A stretch of 7,354 nucleotides of DNA from Microthrixaceae bacterium (GTDB lineage: Bacteria > Actinomycetota > Acidimicrobiia > Acidimicrobiales > Acidimicrobilacustridaceae), in contig JAHFUU010000117.1 in NCBI GenBank assembly GCA_023264915.1, positions 1 through 7,354 on the forward strand. Reading direction: 5' to 3'. The translations under genes were made by a program, and so were the position numbers. Positions within the stretch are counted from its first letter, which is position 1. Every line of letters begins with the position of its first letter. This document shows, one piece after another, positions 5,030-7,354 of this stretch. The notes beneath the pieces were generated by a model. That model was not told where the DNA came from. It saw only the letters and a program-made list of their open reading frames with translations, and made no database searches.

Positions 5030-6115
5030 GTGCCCAGCCCGTATGACCTTGACCGCGAAGGGCTGGCACAGCTGCTCACTGGAGAGCCCCCGTTCAGGAC
5101 CCAGCAGGTGTGGGACGCGATCTACAGGCAACACCTTCGGTTCGACGAGATGACCTCTGTGCCCAAGGCGCTGCGAGCCCGCCTCGCAGCACAGCTCCCC
5201 GGGGCTCTCAGCGAGGAGCGAGAGTCGGTCGCCGGCTCTGGCCAGACGATCAAGTGGCTGTTGGGGTTGCCGGACGGGGCACGGATCGAGACCGTCCTCA
5301 TGCACTACCCGGACCGCTCCACGGTGTGCGTGTCCACCCAGGCTGGCTGCGCGATGGCGTGTGGGTTCTGCGCCACCGGCCAAGGGGGGTTCCAACGTCA
5401 GCTCAGCGCTGGCGAGATCATCGAGCAGGTGATGCATGCCTGCCGCCGATCGCGGCCCCGACGGGTCTCACACGTGGTGCTGATGGGAATGGGCGAGCCT
5501 CTGGCCAACTACGACAACGTCTTGGCAGGGCTGCACCGGCTCCATGACGACGCTGGCATCTCCGCTCGGCATCTCACCGTCTCGACCGTAGGGTTGGTCC
5601 CCGGCATCGAACGGCTGGCTGGCGAGGCGCTGCCGGTGAACCTCGCCGTGTCCCTGCACGCAGCCAACGACGATCTTCGCAACGAGCTCGTCCCGATCAA
5701 CCGTCGCTACCCCCTCGCCACGCTGAGCGCCGCGTGCCACCGGTACCTCCAGACGAAGAACCGGCGGCTGACCCTCGAGTGGGCACTCATCGAAGGCGTC
5801 AACGATCAGGCCGCCGACGCTGCGGAGCTTGCCGCATTCGCCAGACCGCTGCGGGCACACGTGAACCTGATCCCCCTCAACGCGACCGCCGGGTACGCGC
5901 TGCCCGGCAGCCGGCCAGAGAGGATCGCCACCTTCCGTGAGTGCCTGACGGACCTCGGGGTGAACGCGACCACGCGCCACAGCCGCGGTGCCGACATAGA
6001 TGGAGCTTGCGGCCAGCTGCGAGCCAGCCAGCTCGGCTCTGGATCCAGCTTGCCGGCGACCTCGACTGGGGGGGACGTCACCAGCGGCACTGACGACCCC
6101 CCAGATGGGCCATGA
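5030..6115 (+). CDS. rlmN: Dual-specificity rRNA/tRNA adenine-C2 methyltransferase RlmN
   Basis: RlmN is a radical-SAM enzyme that methylates C2 of A2503 in 23S rRNA and A37 in some tRNAs. From GTG 5030 it is 361 aa. After a helical N-terminal domain with the YDLDREGLAQLL and FRTQQVWDAIY segments (~5-33), the RIETVLMHY strand lies at ~86-94. The radical-SAM cluster is CAMACGFC (C107, C111, C114), with conserved C100 seven residues earlier. MGMGEP is at 152-157, HLTVSTVGLVPGI at ~181-193 and LAVSLHA at ~205-211. The methyl-carrying cysteine is C327 in the GADIDGACGQL segment, equivalent to E. coli C355. All catalytic residues are present. A ~30-residue Ser/Gly/Thr/Pro-rich tail follows and looks disordered. 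The RlmN-specific C-terminal Cys together with the radical-SAM cluster distinguishes it from other radical-SAM proteins; the homologous Cfr is less likely by context. Confidence 0.96.
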   Translation: MPSPYDLDREGLAQLLTGEPPFRTQQVWDAIYRQHLRFDEMTSVPKALRARLAAQLPGALSEERESVAGSGQTIKWLLGLPDGARIETVLMHYPDRSTVCVSTQAGCAMACGFCATGQGGFQRQLSAGEIIEQVMHACRRSRPRRVSHVVLMGMGEPLANYDNVLAGLHRLHDDAGISARHLTVSTVGLVPGIERLAGEALPVNLAVSLHAANDDLRNELVPINRRYPLATLSAACHRYLQTKNRRLTLEWALIEGVNDQAADAAELAAFARPLRAHVNLIPLNATAGYALPGSRPERIATFRECLTDLGVNATTRHSRGADIDGACGQLRASQLGSGSSLPATSTGGDVTSGTDDPPDGP

Positions 6116-6247
6116 ACAGGCGACACCGAACCACGGTGACAACAGAGGCCATGACCATCCGCTCTCTGACTCCCACGCCTGGGTCCGGCGACTGGTCACC
6201 AGCAGGTGGACCAACGGAGGCCATGACGATCTGGTCTCCTTCGGGAC
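6116..6247. other. Convergent intergenic gap with an imperfect direct repeat and a hairpin
   Basis: Between the stops of rlmN and the nucleotidyltransferase gene, AACRGAGGCCATGACSATC occurs at 6141 and again at 6213, exactly 72 bp apart, with two mismatches over 19 bp. Between them is a hairpin in which 6182-6186 pairs with 6208-6212 and an inner CTGGT pairs with ACCAG. No T-tract follows, so terminator function is uncertain. Confidence 0.5.
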
Positions 6248-7228
6248 TCAGCGGATCAGGACGGTGGTGCCCCCATGGGTGCGGATCGCGCGCTCGATCC
6301 TCTCACCTTCCTCCACCACCGCACCTGACCACACCACTGAACGATCAACGCTCCCCAGGACGCGTGCATCACCAATCACCGAGCGGTGGGCTGACCCCTG
6401 CATGAGCGCACCGGTCGACACGAGGGAATTCTCGCAGCCAGCAAGCGCCAGCGAAGCCATGTTGGCCGCGAGGTACCTCGCAGGGCTGCCGCAGTCGAAG
6501 AAGGGACCGCCGCAAGCAACGGTAACAAGGCGTCCCGCCTCTGCGGCGGGCGCGATGTTCGTCTGGTAGAGGCCTGACGGCAAGGCGTCGAGCCTCGCCA
6601 CCTCGCGCCAGGGCAGGATCGTCGCAACCAACCGGCTCGTGCGGGTCAGCTGAGCTTGCCGTGAGGATGCCAACGCCACGGGGTCATGCAACAGGACCGA
6701 CACCGCCTGGCCGTCCCAGGCCTTGACGAACGGGGACAGCTCGGTCAGGGACCAGGTGTCGCCGTTGACGACCAGGACGCCGCATCCGTCGATCCACCAA
6801 CGGAGCTGACCGAGCGCCCCCGCCGTACCGAGCGCGCAGGGCTCCTCGACTGAGACCTGGACCCTGACATCCCGGGCCGTGCCACCCAGTCCGACCACAT
6901 CGGTCAAACGGGTGCCCTCCGGGTCGCCCGCGAGGTGTGCAAGCATCAGGTCACGGTGGGCGTGCACGTTGACGGCAACGCGCTCGACGGCGGCCGCCAC
7001 CCGGTCGACGGCCAGATCGACCAGGGCCACGTTGCCCACCGGGCAGAGCGGCTTGGGCAACAGGTCGGTCAACGGGGCGAGCCTGGTCCCCATCCCGGCA
7101 GCAAGGACGACCCCGACCACATCGGTCCGCCGATCAGGAATCGGCTCAGGCTTCGGCGCAGGCTTCGGCTCAGGAATCGGCTCTGGAATCGGCTCAGGAA
7201 TCGGCTCTGAGATGGTTTGTGGCGCCAT
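6248..7228 (-). CDS. Sugar-1-phosphate nucleotidyltransferase (NDP-sugar pyrophosphorylase family)
   Basis: This enzyme joins a nucleotide to a sugar-1-phosphate to make an NDP-sugar for cell-envelope or glycan synthesis; neither the sugar nor the nucleotide can be read from the sequence. From ATG 7228 it is 326 aa. VVLAAGMGTRLAPLTDLLPKPL (from ~40) holds the nucleotide-binding loop and the substrate-binding lysine. LGTAGAL is at ~133-139, VNGDTW at 154-159 has the metal-binding Asp, and DCGSPARYLAANM is at ~245-257. A C-terminal stretch (~292-318) looks like the start of a left-handed beta-helix. It resembles mannose-1-phosphate guanylyltransferase, HddC or MurU-like proteins. The first ~33 residues are an unusual Pro/Glu/Lys-rich run encoded by 12-bp repeats. 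GTG 7120 would remove that run and begin just before the catalytic domain. TTG 7270 would overlap the divergent gene. Confidence 0.88.
   Translation of the reverse strand: MAPQTISEPIPEPIPEPIPEPKPAPKPEPIPDRRTDVVGVVLAAGMGTRLAPLTDLLPKPLCPVGNVALVDLAVDRVAAAVERVAVNVHAHRDLMLAHLAGDPEGTRLTDVVGLGGTARDVRVQVSVEEPCALGTAGALGQLRWWIDGCGVLVVNGDTWSLTELSPFVKAWDGQAVSVLLHDPVALASSRQAQLTRTSRLVATILPWREVARLDALPSGLYQTNIAPAAEAGRLVTVACGGPFFDCGSPARYLAANMASLALAGCENSLVSTGALMQGSAHRSVIGDARVLGSVDRSVVWSGAVVEEGERIERAIRTHGGTTVLIR
7136..7207. repeat. Six 12-bp tandem repeats encoding PEPI/PEPK units
   Basis: On the plus strand six consecutive 12-bp units are variants of AGGAATCGGCTC. Read on the minus strand they encode EPIP, APKP and EPKP tetrapeptides near the N-terminus of the nucleotidyltransferase. 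The period is a multiple of three, and the differences are one synonymous Pro change plus Ile/Lys and Glu/Ala swaps. This fits a translated repeat better than a non-coding one. Confidence 0.9.
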
Positions 7229-7247
7229 TGCTGCCAGACTGTCACCT

Positions 7248-7354
7248 ATGGAGACCCGCCGGTGGACCAACCCCTCCCAGCCACAGACGCTCTACATGGC
7301 TCACCTGTTCCTCTACATCTCGGCTGCGTTCAACGTCCTCTATGGGATGATCCG
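7248..7354 (+). CDS. Probable membrane protein, N-terminal fragment (runs off right edge)
   Basis: From ATG 7248 the plus strand is open for 35 codons to the window end. A short polar start (METRRWTNPSQPQTLY) is followed by a hydrophobic aromatic-rich helix (MAHLFLYISAAFNVLYGMI) that looks like a first transmembrane segment. Codon use is G/C-ending like that of the neighbours. It is divergent from the nucleotidyltransferase gene, with only 19 bp between the two ATGs. There is no Shine-Dalgarno site, and a CAGACT box 7 nt upstream is a poor -10. The family is not recognised and the rest lies outside the window. Confidence 0.65.
   Translation, partial: METRRWTNPSQPQTLYMAHLFLYISAAFNVLYGMI

Noticed and set aside
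386..6115. A genetic code in which TGA encodes Trp or Gly
   Set aside because: hisD, mshD, the VIT transporter, rlmN and the 64-aa gene all end at TGA at the expected family length, so TGA is a stop here.
5468..6214. A 248-codon minus-strand frame opposite rlmN
   Set aside because: It is the antisense shadow of a strongly conserved gene; its translation has no recognisable domain.
6112..6405. A 97-codon plus-strand frame whose ATG overlaps the rlmN TGA
   Set aside because: The ATGA overlap looks like coupling, but the frame has odd composition and runs antisense into the conserved C-terminal region of the nucleotidyltransferase gene.

Overview
The window is G+C-rich (roughly two thirds by eye). 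Coding strands favour G/C third positions, and GTG and TTG start codons are plausible. A mycothiol-synthase-like gene, an actinobacterial hisD-hisC arrangement, an Nth that resembles mycobacterial Nth, and apparently leaderless starts (a TANNNT box 6-8 nt before the start codon) point to Actinomycetota. Acidimicrobiia is my best guess, but that is inference. The content is mostly ordinary housekeeping. I see no phage, transposon, CRISPR array, toxin system, rRNA or tRNA.

Layout from left to right. Positions 1-1699 (minus) hold the start of a histidine operon: hisD (1699 to 386), then hisC, which overlaps it by 4 bp (ATGA) and runs off the left edge. Divergent from hisD is a 64-codon gene for a small helical protein (1885-2079, plus). 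Positions 2080-2444 are gene-free but rich in hairpins and include a strong minus-strand intrinsic terminator at 2268-2300. Next is nth (endonuclease III, minus). Its catalytic core (2445-2978) is intact, but homology continues upstream in the same frame through a TGA codon at 3006-3008 to about 3083. Divergent from it is a mycothiol synthase (mshD)-like acetyltransferase (3191-3940, plus).

Positions 3996-4156 are a two-phase tandem repeat: five 14-bp units, then seven 13-bp units. It lies between mshD and a convergent VIT/CCC1-type metal transporter gene (4147-4887, minus), whose stop codon falls inside the last repeat. Then come rlmN (5030-6115, plus), a sugar-1-phosphate nucleotidyltransferase gene (6248-7228, minus) with a proline-rich N-terminus encoded by 12-bp repeats, and the first 35 codons of a probable membrane protein (7248 to the right edge, plus).

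Only hisD and hisC form a clear operon. The remaining genes alternate strand and cover unrelated tasks: histidine synthesis, base-excision repair, thiol cofactor synthesis, metal transport, rRNA/tRNA methylation and nucleotide-sugar supply. The observations most worth following are the interrupted nth, the two-period tandem repeat, and the structured, terminator-bounded RNA region downstream of nth.
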